Source: Microbacterium sp. 10M-3C3 (GTDB lineage Bacteria; Actinomycetota; Actinomycetes; Actinomycetales; Microbacteriaceae). Taken from it: 64,000 bases of DNA. Where the stretch lies: contig NZ_CP034245.1 of assembly GCF_003931875.1 (NCBI RefSeq), positions 1,302,001-1,366,000 on the forward strand, given 5' to 3'. Position numbers and translations under genes: made by a program. This document shows, one piece after another, positions 53,435 through 62,019 of this stretch (position 1 is the first letter of the stretch; each line of letters starts with the position of its first letter). The notes under the pieces were generated by a model. The model worked only from the letters and a program-made list of their open reading frames with translations. It searched no databases and had not been told where the DNA came from.

Positions 53435-54024
53435 CAATACCGCTCCTCGCGCCACGGGTCGCCGTGCAGGTTGTAGCCGTTCTGCTCCCAGAATCCCGGG
53501 TCGTCACGCTCCTGCATCACGAGCCCACGCACCCACTTGGCGCTCTTCCAGAAGTACAGGTGCGGCACGAGGAGGCGCGCTGGTCCGCCGTGCTCGGGCG
53601 CGAGCGGCTCGCCGTCGAACTCGAAGGCCACCCACGCCTTGCCGCCGCGGAGGTCGGCCATCGGCACGTTCGTCGTGTAACCGCCGTACGAGTGCGCCAT
53701 GGCGTACTCCCAGTCGGTGTCGACGTCGGCGAACAGCGTGTCGATCGACACGCCCCGCCACGACGTGCCGAGCTTCGACCAGCGGGTGACGCAGTGGATG
53801 TCGGTGGCCACGTCCTCGATGGGCAGCGCCATCAGCTCGTCCCACGACCACGAATGGGTCGCGCCCTTCTCGGTGCGGATGCTGAAGCTCCACTCCGCGG
53901 TGTCGATGCGGGGAGTCGGGCCGGCGGAGAGCACCGGGAAGTCCTGCGTCAGATACTGCCCGGGCGGCAGGTCGGCGTCGGACTCGCGGCGACGGGAACC
54001 GAACCCGCGGGAGAACACGGCCAT
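53431..54024 (-). CDS. Sulfite-oxidase-family molybdopterin protein
   Basis: A 197-residue single-domain molybdenum enzyme of the YedY/MsrP-like branch. The molybdenum-ligating Cys is in ATDIHCVTRWSK, followed by WRGVSIDTLF, the HSYGGYTTNVPMADL pocket and GPARLLVPHLYFWKSAKWVRG. No signal peptide is visible, so it may be cytoplasmic, unlike MsrP. CGGAGG precedes ATG 54024. It heads a three-gene coupled operon with the reductase and the Cys protein. The substrate is unknown. Confidence 0.9.
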   Translation of the reverse strand: MAVFSRGFGSRRRESDADLPPGQYLTQDFPVLSAGPTPRIDTAEWSFSIRTEKGATHSWSWDELMALPIEDVATDIHCVTRWSKLGTSWRGVSIDTLFADVDTDWEYAMAHSYGGYTTNVPMADLRGGKAWVAFEFDGEPLAPEHGGPARLLVPHLYFWKSAKWVRGLVMQERDDPGFWEQNGYNLHGDPWREERYW

Positions 54025-54139
54025 GGCGAACCTCCGGATGGTCTCGGTGCCCTCCGAGCGGGGCGACCTGTCGTTCAGCGTAGGGCGCATCGCGGCGGCG
54101 TCGGTAGCCCCGCCGGTGCCACGCTGAGCGTCGCAGCCC

Positions 54140-54178
54140 TAGGCTGACCGCATGCGCGCGCATCGGAGTCACCCGTGA
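54140..54178 (+). promoter_or_regulatory. Leaderless promoter with an 8-codon upstream frame
   Basis: TAGGCT (54140-54145) is followed by six bases and ATG 54152, which opens the frame MRAHRSHP and stops at TGA 54176-54178. That stop overlaps the GTG start of the next gene (GTGA). GGAG at 54164 could also serve the GTG directly. Confidence 0.5.
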
Positions 54179-55395
54179 GCCTGGACCTCCTCGCCGGCGC
54201 GGCCTCCGCCGCCCGGGACGCAGCCCACTGGCAGGGGATCACGGCGGCCACCGGCGGCCTCTCCGGGCCCGTGGCGGTCCTCAGTGCCGAAGCGCTGCGC
54301 TACAACGCTGCCGACATGCTCGTGCGGGCCGGGGGCGTGCCTATCCGCGTCGCAAGCAAATCGGTCCGCGTGCGCGAGGTCGTCGATGCCGTGCTCGCGC
54401 TTCCGGGGTACGCCGGCATCCTCGCGTTCACGCTGCCCGAGGCGCTGTGGCTGGCCGCCGACCACGACGACGTCGTCGTCGGCTATCCCACCGCCGACCG
54501 GGCGGCGATCGCGGCGCTCGCCGCCGACGAGTCCGCGGCCTCCCGTGTCACGCTCATGGTCGATGACATCGCCCAGCTCGATCTCGTCGACGCCGTCGCC
54601 CCACCGGGACGGCGTGCGGTCCTCCGCGTCGCCATCGACGCCGACGCGTCGTGGCGCGCGGCGGTGCTCGGACACATCGGCGTCCGCCGCTCACCGGTCC
54701 ACGATCCCGCCGAGGTCGTCGCCCTCGCCCGGCGCATCGCCGCACGCCCGGGCTTCGCGCTCGTCGGCCTGATGATGTACGAAGCGCAGATCGCCGGGCA
54801 GCCGGATGCGGCGGGCCCCGGCGACCCCGTGATCCGGTGGATGCAGCGGCGATCGGCCGCCGAGCTCGCCGAGCGCCGCTCGCATGTCGTCGCCGGCGTC
54901 CGCGGCGTGGCCGACCTCGCCTTCGTGAACGGCGGGGGCACCGGCTCGCTCGAGGTCACGGCGTCCGAATCGGCCGTGACGGAGCTCACCGCCGGCAGCG
55001 GCCTGCTCGCGGGGCATCTGTTCGACGGCTACCGCGCGTTCACGCCGGCCCCCGCGGCCGCGTTCGGGCTGGAAGTCGTCCGCAAACCCCGGCCCGACAT
55101 CGCGACCGTCCTCGGCGGCGGGTGGATCGCGTCCGGGCCGCCCGTCGCGTCGCGCCAGCCGCGCCCGGTGTGGCCCGAGGGGCTCACCACGCTCGGCCGC
55201 GAGGGCGCCGGCGAAGTGCAGACGCCGCTGGAGGGCGCCGCCGCCCGCGACCTCGCGATCGGCGACCGGGTGTGGTTCCGCCACGCCAAGAGCGGCGAGC
55301 TGGCCGAGCGGGTCGACCGGTACCACCTCGTCGACGGCGGTGCGCTCGCCGGCGAGCTGCCGACGTACCGCGGCGAGGGGAAGGCGTTCCTGTGA
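54175..55395 (+). CDS. D-threonine-aldolase-like PLP enzyme (amino acid deaminase/aldolase)
   Basis: A 406-residue fold-type III PLP enzyme. The N-terminal alanine-racemase-like barrel has the PLP Lys in IRVASKSVRVREV (about residue 62). The C-terminal DSD1-like domain holds GDRVWFRHAKSGELAERVD, with the usual zinc-binding His. The family includes D-threonine aldolase and D-serine dehydratase-like enzymes; which amino acid is used is not clear. The stop overlaps the next start, suggesting a shared pathway or at least a common transcript. Confidence 0.9.
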   Translation: MSLDLLAGAASAARDAAHWQGITAATGGLSGPVAVLSAEALRYNAADMLVRAGGVPIRVASKSVRVREVVDAVLALPGYAGILAFTLPEALWLAADHDDVVVGYPTADRAAIAALAADESAASRVTLMVDDIAQLDLVDAVAPPGRRAVLRVAIDADASWRAAVLGHIGVRRSPVHDPAEVVALARRIAARPGFALVGLMMYEAQIAGQPDAAGPGDPVIRWMQRRSAAELAERRSHVVAGVRGVADLAFVNGGGTGSLEVTASESAVTELTAGSGLLAGHLFDGYRAFTPAPAAAFGLEVVRKPRPDIATVLGGGWIASGPPVASRQPRPVWPEGLTTLGREGAGEVQTPLEGAAARDLAIGDRVWFRHAKSGELAERVDRYHLVDGGALAGELPTYRGEGKAFL

Positions 55396-56705
55396 CCCGC
55401 CCGGGCGGTGTGTGGCGCAACTGGGGCCGCAATCAGCACGTGCGTCCGGTGCGCGTGGAGCGCCCCGCATCCGTCGACGCGGTGCGCCGGGCCGTGACGG
55501 CCGCGGCCGCGCGCTCGCTGCGCGTGAAGGCCGTCGGATCCGGCCACAGCTTCTCGGGCATCGCCGTGGCGCCGGATGTGCTGCTCGACCTCGGGGAGCT
55601 CCGCGGTGTCGTCGACGTCGACCGGGATCGCGCGCGAGTGACGCTGCGGGCCGGCACCCCGCTGTGGGACGTGCCGCGGCTGCTCGCTCCCTACGGTCTC
55701 GCGATGGCGAACCTCGGCGACATCGACCGCCAGACGATCGCGGGCGCCATCTCGACGGGCACCCACGGCACGGGGGCGCGTTTCGGCGGCCTGTCGACGC
55801 AGGTGGTCGGCGTGACGCTCGTCACCGCCGGCGGCGAGCTGCTCACGATCGACGACGAGGCGCAGCATCCGGAGCTGCTCGCGGCCGCGGCGCTGGGCCT
55901 GGGCGCCCTCGGGGTGCTCGTGGAGGTCACGCTGCAGTGCGTGCCGGCGTTCCTCCTGGAGGCGGTCGAGAGGCCCGACCCGCTCGAAGACACCCTCGCG
56001 GCGCTCGACGCGCGGGCCGCGGCCGACCATTTCGAGTTCTACTGGTTCCCGCACACCGACATCGCCGTCACCAAGACCAATACGCGACTGCCCGAGAGCG
56101 CTCGGCGCGCGCCGATTCCGCGAGCGCGCCGGTTCCTCGACGAGAGCGTCATGGCCAACGGCGTGTACCGCGCGACATGCGCCGTGGGCGCGGTGGTGCC
56201 GGCGGCGGTGCGGCCGGTGAACGCGCTCGCCGGGCGCACGTTCGGCAATCGCACCTACGTCGACCACGCGCCGCGCGTGTTCACCCAGCGGCGCACGGTT
56301 CGGTTCCGGGAGATGGAGTACGCCGTGCCGGTCGAGACGCTGCCGGCCGCGTTCCGCGCCGTGCGGGAGCTCATCGATCGCAGCGGCTGGCGGATCTCGT
56401 TCCCCATCGAGGTTCGCGTGGCCGCGGGAGACGACCGCTGGCTCTCGACCGCGCACGGCCGCGACAGCGGCTACATCGCCGTCCACCGGTACTGGCGGGA
56501 AGACCCGACGGCGTACTTCGGCGCGGTGGAGGAGATCCTCGCCGGGCTCGGCGGTCGCCCGCACTGGGGCAAGGAGCACGGTCTCGACGCCGTCGCGCTG
56601 CGCGAGCGCTACCCGCGCTTCGACGACTTCGTGGCGGTGCGCGACCGGCTCGACCCCGACCGCGTCTTCGCCAACCCCTACCTCGACCGGGTGCTCGGTG
56701 AATAA
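55392..56705 (+). CDS. FAD-linked aldonolactone oxidase (D-arabinono-1,4-lactone oxidase type)
   Basis: A 437-residue VAO-family flavoprotein. The FAD-binding half has VKAVGSGHSFSGIAVAPDV (His near 50 is the usual flavin attachment site), NLGDIDRQTIAGAISTGTHG and GALGVLVEVTL. The ALO domain closes with HWGKEHGLD and DRVFANPYLDRVLG, diagnostic for gulono/arabinono-lactone oxidases and alditol oxidases. No signal peptide. GTG 55392 overlaps the upstream stop by four bases. Confidence 0.92.
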   Translation: MTRPGGVWRNWGRNQHVRPVRVERPASVDAVRRAVTAAAARSLRVKAVGSGHSFSGIAVAPDVLLDLGELRGVVDVDRDRARVTLRAGTPLWDVPRLLAPYGLAMANLGDIDRQTIAGAISTGTHGTGARFGGLSTQVVGVTLVTAGGELLTIDDEAQHPELLAAAALGLGALGVLVEVTLQCVPAFLLEAVERPDPLEDTLAALDARAAADHFEFYWFPHTDIAVTKTNTRLPESARRAPIPRARRFLDESVMANGVYRATCAVGAVVPAAVRPVNALAGRTFGNRTYVDHAPRVFTQRRTVRFREMEYAVPVETLPAAFRAVRELIDRSGWRISFPIEVRVAAGDDRWLSTAHGRDSGYIAVHRYWREDPTAYFGAVEEILAGLGGRPHWGKEHGLDAVALRERYPRFDDFVAVRDRLDPDRVFANPYLDRVLGE

Positions 56706-56788
56706 GCACTGGGAGTCGTCGCAACCTTCCGGACCGCGCGTCCAACCCCCGTTAGGATGAGGGGCACTCGTCGAACGGAGACCCTCGC

Positions 56789-57358
56789 ATGTGGGAGTGG
56801 CTGATCCCTGTCCTCATCGTCGTGGCGGTCATCGTCATCGGCGGGATCTATCTGTGGGCCACGTACAACTCGCTCGTGCAGCTGAACGTCCGCGTCGACG
56901 AGGCGTGGAGCGACATCACGGTGCAGCTCAAGCGTCGTGCCGACCTGCTTCCGAACCTCATCGAGACGGTGAAGGGCTACGCGGCGCACGAGAAGGCGGT
57001 CTTCGAGAACGTCACGCGCGCTCGCGCCGAGACGCTCTCGGCGACGGGCCCCGCGGAGGCGGGCGTGGCCGAAGGGCACATGCAGCAGGCGCTCAAATCG
57101 ATCTTCGCGGTCGCCGAGGCTTACCCCCAGCTGCAGGCGAGCCAGAACTTCCTGCAGCTGCAGCAGTCGATCGTCGACACCGAGGACAAGATCCAGGCGT
57201 CCCGCCGGTTCTACAACGGCGGAGTGCGCGAGCTGAACACGAAGATCAAGGTCTTCCCGAACAACCTGTTCGCCCGTCGCCTCGGCTTCACCGAGCGCGA
57301 GTTCTTCGAGGTCGTCGACGGCGCGGCCATCTCAGAGCCGCCCCGCGTGCAGTTCTGA
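56789..57358 (+). CDS. LemA family protein
   Basis: A 189-residue membrane-anchored helical protein. One N-terminal helix (LIPVLIVVAVIVIGGIYLWA) is followed by the LemA core YNSLVQLNVRVDEAWSDI, QLKRRADLLPNLIETVKGYA and YNGGVRELNTKIKVFP. The C-terminus EPPRVQF is typical. The family's function is unclear. TAGGAT at 56753-56758 is the likely -10, and ACGGAGA precedes the ATG. A strong hairpin follows. Confidence 0.94.
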   Translation: MWEWLIPVLIVVAVIVIGGIYLWATYNSLVQLNVRVDEAWSDITVQLKRRADLLPNLIETVKGYAAHEKAVFENVTRARAETLSATGPAEAGVAEGHMQQALKSIFAVAEAYPQLQASQNFLQLQQSIVDTEDKIQASRRFYNGGVRELNTKIKVFPNNLFARRLGFTEREFFEVVDGAAISEPPRVQF

Positions 57359-57363
57359 CTCTT

Positions 57364-57406
57364 GCGACGACGTCCCCGCCGCATTCGCCGGCGGGGACGT
57401 CGTCGC
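57364..57406 (+). terminator. Hairpin terminator of lemA
   Basis: GCGACGACGTCCCCGCC (57364-57380) pairs perfectly over 17 bp with 57390-57406 around a nine-base loop. No U-run follows. It ends 10 bp before the next promoter hexamer. Confidence 0.75.
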
Positions 57407-57416
57407 ATGCGGCGGC

Positions 57417-57422
57417 TAGGCT
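57417..57422 (+). promoter_or_regulatory. -10 hexamer of the YcaQ-like gene (leaderless)
   Basis: TAGGCT, then six bases, then the ATG at 57429. Confidence 0.6.
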
Positions 57423-57428
57423 CCGGGC

Positions 57429-58520
57429 ATGACGCTGCGGCTGCATCCCGCCGACGCTCGACGCATCGCCGTCCGTGCGCAACGACTCGACGACGACCGG
57501 CCCGCCGACATCGTCGAGACGCTCGACGCGCTGGTCGTGGTGAACATCGATCCGACCGCCGCGATCGCGCCGAGCGCCGATCACATCCTGTGGAGCCGCA
57601 TCGGCTGGCCGTACCAGCCCGCCGATCTGGCGCGCGCCGTCGAGGTCGATCGCACGGTGTTCGAATGGAGCGGCTACTACCGGCCGATGGCCGACCTGCC
57701 GCTGTACCGCGCGCGGATGGCGGCGTCACCGGCCTCTGCGCAGGCCCGCGAATGGCTGCAGCTCAACGCCGCCTTCCGCGACGACGTGCTCGCGCGGCTC
57801 GCTGCCGAGGGAGCCCTCGCGACCGGCGACATCCCCGACACGAGCGCCGTGCCGTGGGCGTCGACGGGCTGGACCGACGCGAAGAACGTCTCGCGCATGC
57901 TCGAGCTGCTCGCCCTGCGGGGCGAGGTCGCCGTGTCGAAGCGGCGCGGGCGCGAGCGGGTATGGGATCTCGCCGAACGCGTCTTCCCCGACGACTCCGA
58001 AGTGCCGGCGAGCGAGGCCGAGCGCATCCTGGCCGAACGTCGGCTGCGCGCGCTCGGCATCGCGCGCGCGTCGACGACGGCCCTTCCGGGGGAGCCCGCC
58101 GACGTCGGCGAGATCGGCGTCGAGGTGGAGGTCGAGGGGGTCGCGGGTCGCTGGCGCGTCGACCCGGAGGCGCTCGATGACGCCGCGGCGCCGGGCCGCG
58201 TCGCGCTGCTCTCGCCGTTCGATCGGCTGGTGTTCGACCGCAAGCGCGCGCGGGAGATCTTCGATTTCGAGTACATCGTCGAGATGTACAAGCCCGCGGC
58301 CCAGCGGCGGTGGGGGTACTTCGCGCTGCCGATCCTGGTGGGTGACGACCTCGTCGGCAAGCTCGACGCCCGCGTCGACCGCAAGGCCGGGGTGCTCCGC
58401 GTCAACGCCGTGCACGAGGACGGTGCGTGGGACGACGACGACCGCGACGCCGTGCACGCCGAGGTGCGGGAGCTGGCCGCGTGGCTGGGCGCCGAGGTGG
58501 TCGGGCTCCCGGAGCGCTGA
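57429..58520 (+). CDS. Winged-helix AlkZ/YcaQ-like protein (short form)
   Basis: A 363-residue protein of the winged-helix HTH_42 family, to which the DNA glycosylases AlkZ and YcaQ belong. The start LRLHPADARRIAVRAQRL, VVNIDPTAAIAPSADHILWSR, the three tandem winged-helix units and the C-terminal RWGYFALPILVGDDLVGKLD, with DFEYIVEMYKP before it, match the family. The AlkZ QxQ/QxD catalytic motif is replaced by NIDPT, so glycosylase activity is uncertain. It faces a longer paralogue across one other gene. Confidence 0.85.
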   Translation: MTLRLHPADARRIAVRAQRLDDDRPADIVETLDALVVVNIDPTAAIAPSADHILWSRIGWPYQPADLARAVEVDRTVFEWSGYYRPMADLPLYRARMAASPASAQAREWLQLNAAFRDDVLARLAAEGALATGDIPDTSAVPWASTGWTDAKNVSRMLELLALRGEVAVSKRRGRERVWDLAERVFPDDSEVPASEAERILAERRLRALGIARASTTALPGEPADVGEIGVEVEVEGVAGRWRVDPEALDDAAAPGRVALLSPFDRLVFDRKRAREIFDFEYIVEMYKPAAQRRWGYFALPILVGDDLVGKLDARVDRKAGVLRVNAVHEDGAWDDDDRDAVHAEVRELAAWLGAEVVGLPER

Positions 58521-59438
58521 TCAGCGGACCGACAGCGTCATCCCGGTGTCGTCGACGGTGACGTCGCCGCGCAGCGCCCACGCGTCGTTGCGGTAGGTCG
58601 CGCTCGTCTCGCGACCGTCGCGCGCGACGCCGCTGACCGTGACGACGACGGACCCGTTGACGGCCTCGAACGTGCGGCCGTCGTCGGAGACGGTGACGAC
58701 GGGCCGGCGCTCGACGCGGTACGCGAAGGATCGGGCCTCGCGGAGGTCGGCCTGCCACGGGATGTGCAGGGCGCACGCCTCGGGCACCCGGCCGGCGGTC
58801 TGCGTGCACGCATCCGCGTAGGCGTCGATCTGCTCCTGGGCGCGGGTGCGGGCCTCGGCGGTGAGGGCGGCGGGCACGCTCGCCGACGCGGCCGCGCCGT
58901 CGTCGGCGGGAACGTCGATCACGACGGCACCGGACAGCAGCGTGCCGGGCGCCGCCGTCACCCGGTACTGCGCGGGTAGGAGCGAGAGCGCCCCGGCGGG
59001 GAGCACCGTGCCGCCGATCCCGATGCTCGTGCCGATCGACGTCGTGACCGTCACGGTGCGCAGCGCGTCGTCGGCCACGAGCCATCGGCCGTCGCGCCGT
59101 TCGAGCGAGAATCCGACGTCCACTGCACGCCCGTCGAGCGTCGCGGTCGCCGCCGCCCGCGCGCGGTCGTCTTCGACGTCGACCGCGGTGACGTGCGCGT
59201 CGGTCACGTGCGCCTCGGCGGCCGCGAATGCGTCGGCGAGCCCCGGATGCGCCGCCGCATCCGCGAGCGCTCCGACGGCCGCGGCGCCGTCGCCGCTCTC
59301 GAGGGCGGCGACGAATCCGGCGGCCGCCTGCGCGGGGTCGGGGGAGCGTGTGAGCGACCACACGGCGGCCGCGGTCACCGCCGCGGCGACGACGGCGGCG
59401 ACGACCGCGGCGATCGTCCACGCCCGCCGGCGGCTCAT
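58521..59438 (-). CDS. Membrane-anchored extracytoplasmic protein, unknown function
   Basis: A 305-residue protein with one N-terminal helix (WTIAAVVAAVVAAAVTAAAV, 6-26) and a large exported part. Residues 35-125 look NTF2-like (AAGFVAALESGDGAAAVGAL), and the only Cys pair (ACTQTAGRVPEAC) may form a disulfide. No named family is recognised. Its start overlaps the YcaQ stop in ATGA, and its stop codon directly follows the stop of the convergent gene. Confidence 0.78.
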   Translation of the reverse strand: MSRRRAWTIAAVVAAVVAAAVTAAAVWSLTRSPDPAQAAAGFVAALESGDGAAAVGALADAAAHPGLADAFAAAEAHVTDAHVTAVDVEDDRARAAATATLDGRAVDVGFSLERRDGRWLVADDALRTVTVTTSIGTSIGIGGTVLPAGALSLLPAQYRVTAAPGTLLSGAVVIDVPADDGAAASASVPAALTAEARTRAQEQIDAYADACTQTAGRVPEACALHIPWQADLREARSFAYRVERRPVVTVSDDGRTFEAVNGSVVVTVSGVARDGRETSATYRNDAWALRGDVTVDDTGMTLSVR

Positions 59439-60721
59439 GCGGTCGGCTCGTCCGGCGCGAGCGGGACGGGCTCGACGTCGGCGCGGTCGTGCCGGGCGGC
59501 CTCGGGCAGCTCCGCGGCGATGCCGTCGACCGCGTCGCCCCAGCGCGACACCGAGATGCGTTCGAGACCCTGCCATCGCGCGGCGCGCCGGAGCTCGGCG
59601 GCGACGCGCTCGGCGGCTCCGGCCGGCGCATCTGGCTCCCACCACGCCGACTGCACGAGGAGGGTCCCGGCCGCCCGGTCGGCCTTGAGGTCGGCGCGGC
59701 CGACGATCCGGTCGCCGACGAGGAGCGGGAGGGAGTAGTACCCGTAGCGTCGCTGGGGCCCGGGCGTGTAGATCTCGATGCGGTACTCGAACGAGAACAG
59801 CCGCTCGGCCCGGTCGCGGAACCACACCACGGGGTCGAACGGCGTCAGCAGCGCCGCCGCGTCGATGCGACGGGGCACGATCGCGTCGCGATGCAGCCAC
59901 GCGGGGGCCGGGCGCCCCGCGCTCGTCCACCCCTCGACCGTGACGCGGGTGAGCTCGCCCGCGTCGGTCAGGTCCTCGAGGGCGGCGGTGACGGCGCGGC
60001 GGTCGCGGATGCGCCAGTAGTCGGCGACGTCGGACGCCGTCGCGACGCCGTACGCGCGCGCCGCCCGGCGCACCAGCTCCCGGACCGCCTCGTCGCGGGG
60101 CACGCGCACGGCCAGCGCGTCGGCCGGCAGGACGTCGCGGGCGAGTGCGTAGCGCCGTTCGAATCCGCGTCGGCCGGCGATCGCCACCTCGCCGAACATC
60201 CACAGATACTCCATCGCGCGCTTGACGTCGTCCCATCCCCACCAGCCGCCGCGCGGGCGGTCGCCGAGATCGCGCTCGATCTCCGCCGGCCGGAGCGGGC
60301 CGCGCTCGGCGAGTTCGGCGCGCACCCAGTCGACGGTCTCGCGGTGACGCGCGAACCACGTGTCGTCGGCGCCGTACTTCGCCCGCATGTCGTCCATGCG
60401 GAATGCGAACAGCGGCCAGTCGGCGGAGCGGATGAAGGCGGCGACGTGCGCCCAGTACTCCACCCACGGCGGGCGCCGCGCGAACAGGAGCGCGTCGAGC
60501 GTCGCCGTGTCGTACTCGCCGAGGCGGGAGAACAGCGGCATGTAGTGCGAGCGCGCGAAGACGTTGACGGAGTCGATCTGCAGCGTCGCCATGCGACGCA
60601 GCGCGTCGTTCAGCTGCCGCGTGCCCGTCGCGGCCGGATGCGGGCGTGCGAAACCCTGCGCCGCGAGCGCGACCCGCCGAGCCTCCGCTGCACTGAGGGT
60701 GCGGCTGCCGCTGCTCTTCAC
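59435..60721 (-). CDS. Interstrand-crosslink DNA glycosylase YcaQ-like protein
   Basis: A 428-residue winged-helix protein of the YcaQ branch. The catalytic-type motif is LQIDSVNVFARSHYMPLFSR (QxD), followed by VEYWAHVAAF, the wing PRGGWWGWDDVKRAMEYLW and the beta-barrel RRYGYYSLPLLVGDRIVGRAD. E. coli YcaQ unhooks DNA crosslinks and other alkylation products. The GTG start lies six bases after TAGGCT on the minus strand. It is coupled to an exported protein gene downstream, an unexplained pairing. Confidence 0.92.
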   Translation of the reverse strand: MKSSGSRTLSAAEARRVALAAQGFARPHPAATGTRQLNDALRRMATLQIDSVNVFARSHYMPLFSRLGEYDTATLDALLFARRPPWVEYWAHVAAFIRSADWPLFAFRMDDMRAKYGADDTWFARHRETVDWVRAELAERGPLRPAEIERDLGDRPRGGWWGWDDVKRAMEYLWMFGEVAIAGRRGFERRYALARDVLPADALAVRVPRDEAVRELVRRAARAYGVATASDVADYWRIRDRRAVTAALEDLTDAGELTRVTVEGWTSAGRPAPAWLHRDAIVPRRIDAAALLTPFDPVVWFRDRAERLFSFEYRIEIYTPGPQRRYGYYSLPLLVGDRIVGRADLKADRAAGTLLVQSAWWEPDAPAGAAERVAAELRRAARWQGLERISVSRWGDAVDGIAAELPEAARHDRADVEPVPLAPDEPTA

Positions 60722-60727
60722 GCGGTC

Positions 60728-60733
60728 AGCCTA
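60728..60733 (-). promoter_or_regulatory. -10 hexamer of ycaQ (leaderless)
   Basis: On the minus strand TAGGCT-GACCGC-GTG. The same CTAGGCTGACCGC string precedes ATG 54152. Confidence 0.6.
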
Positions 60734-60822
60734 GCCGCGGGGCCCGACACGGACCCGACCGACGCCGCGGACGCCCTCTCCCCGCCCCGCCGGGCGGCCA
60801 CCGGGGAGGGTGGGACGCGGCC

Positions 60823-60828
60823 TAGACT
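60823..60828 (+). promoter_or_regulatory. -10 hexamer of the AI-2E transporter gene (leaderless)
   Basis: TAGACT, then GCTGGG, then ATG 60835. It lies 90 bp from the divergent ycaQ hexamer. Confidence 0.6.
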
Positions 60829-60834
60829 GCTGGG

Positions 60835-62019
60835 ATGAGCGCGCCTGACCCCGAGTCCCGCGGGACGCTGTGGGACGCGCTGCGCCGCCGCACGGTGGCC
60901 ACGGAGGTGAGCGGTTCCGTGCCCCGCGGCCTGCGCATCGCGACCGCCTACGCGTGGCGCCTCCTCATCGTCGCCGCCGCCCTCGCCGTCGTCATCTGGC
61001 TCGTCATCCAGCTGAAGCTGCTCATCATCCCCCTCCTCATCGCGATCCTCGTGACGGCGCTGCTGTGGCCGGTGTTCTCGTGGATGCTGCGCCACCGGTG
61101 GCCGCGCTGGCTCGCGATCGTCGTGTCGGTGATCGGCACGATCGCCGTCGTCAGCGGCCTGCTGTGGCTGGCGGTGTGGCAGATCACCCAGCAGTGGGGG
61201 TCCGTCCGCGCCCGCACAGTCGCCGCCGTCGAGCAGTTCCGCCAGTACCTCATCGACGGGCCGCTGCACCTCACCGCGCAGCAGATCGACGACGTGCTGG
61301 CGCAGGTCGGACCGTTCCTGCAGCAGCAGACCGAGACCCTGTGGACCGGCGCCCTCGCGGTCGGCAGCACGGTCGGCCACGTGGCGACCGGGCTGCTGCT
61401 GACCCTGTTCATCCTGCTGTGCCTGCTCGCCGACGGCGGCGGCATCTGGCGCTGGACGACGCGCCTGTTCCCGCGCGCCGCGCGGCCCGCCGTCGACGGC
61501 GCCGGCCGGGCCGGGTGGCGCACGGTCGTCACCTACGCGCGCACGCAGCTGCTCGTCGCCACGATCGACGCGGTCGGCATCGGCGGCATCGCGTTCCTCC
61601 TCGGCGTGCCCTTGGCGGTCCCGATCGGCGTGCTGGTCTTCCTCGGCGCCTTCATCCCGTTCGTCGGGGCGGTTATCACCGGCGCGCTCGCGGTGTTCGT
61701 CGCGCTCGTCTACAACGGCCCGCTGATCGCCCTGTTCATGCTGATCGGTGTGCTGGGCGTGCAGCAGCTCGAGAGCCACGTCCTGCAGCCGATCCTCATG
61801 GGCTCCGCCGTCAAGGTGCACCCGCTCGCGGTCGTGCTGGTCGTCGCGGGCGGCGCGCTCATCGGCGGCATCGCGGGCGCGCTGTTCGCCGTGCCTCTGG
61901 CGGCCTTCGTCAACGTCGTCGCCGTGTACCTCTCGCGCCGCGGGTGGGAGGGCGCCGACGGCACCCCACCCGACCTCATCTGGCGCACCGTGCCCCGCAC
62001 CCGCGGAAGGAACGCATGA
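60835..62019 (+). CDS. AI-2E family transporter (PerM/YdiK-like)
   Basis: A 394-residue polytopic protein with about eight helices. It has the family's paired N-terminal helices (LLIVAAALAVVIWLVIQLKL then LLIIPLLIAILVTALLWPVF), an amphipathic middle region, and the conserved C-terminal QLESHVLQPILMGSAVKVHP. The family ranges from quorum-signal export to sodium/proton antiport, so the substrate is open. Its stop overlaps the ilvA start in ATGA. Confidence 0.92.
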   Translation: MSAPDPESRGTLWDALRRRTVATEVSGSVPRGLRIATAYAWRLLIVAAALAVVIWLVIQLKLLIIPLLIAILVTALLWPVFSWMLRHRWPRWLAIVVSVIGTIAVVSGLLWLAVWQITQQWGSVRARTVAAVEQFRQYLIDGPLHLTAQQIDDVLAQVGPFLQQQTETLWTGALAVGSTVGHVATGLLLTLFILLCLLADGGGIWRWTTRLFPRAARPAVDGAGRAGWRTVVTYARTQLLVATIDAVGIGGIAFLLGVPLAVPIGVLVFLGAFIPFVGAVITGALAVFVALVYNGPLIALFMLIGVLGVQQLESHVLQPILMGSAVKVHPLAVVLVVAGGALIGGIAGALFAVPLAAFVNVVAVYLSRRGWEGADGTPPDLIWRTVPRTRGRNA

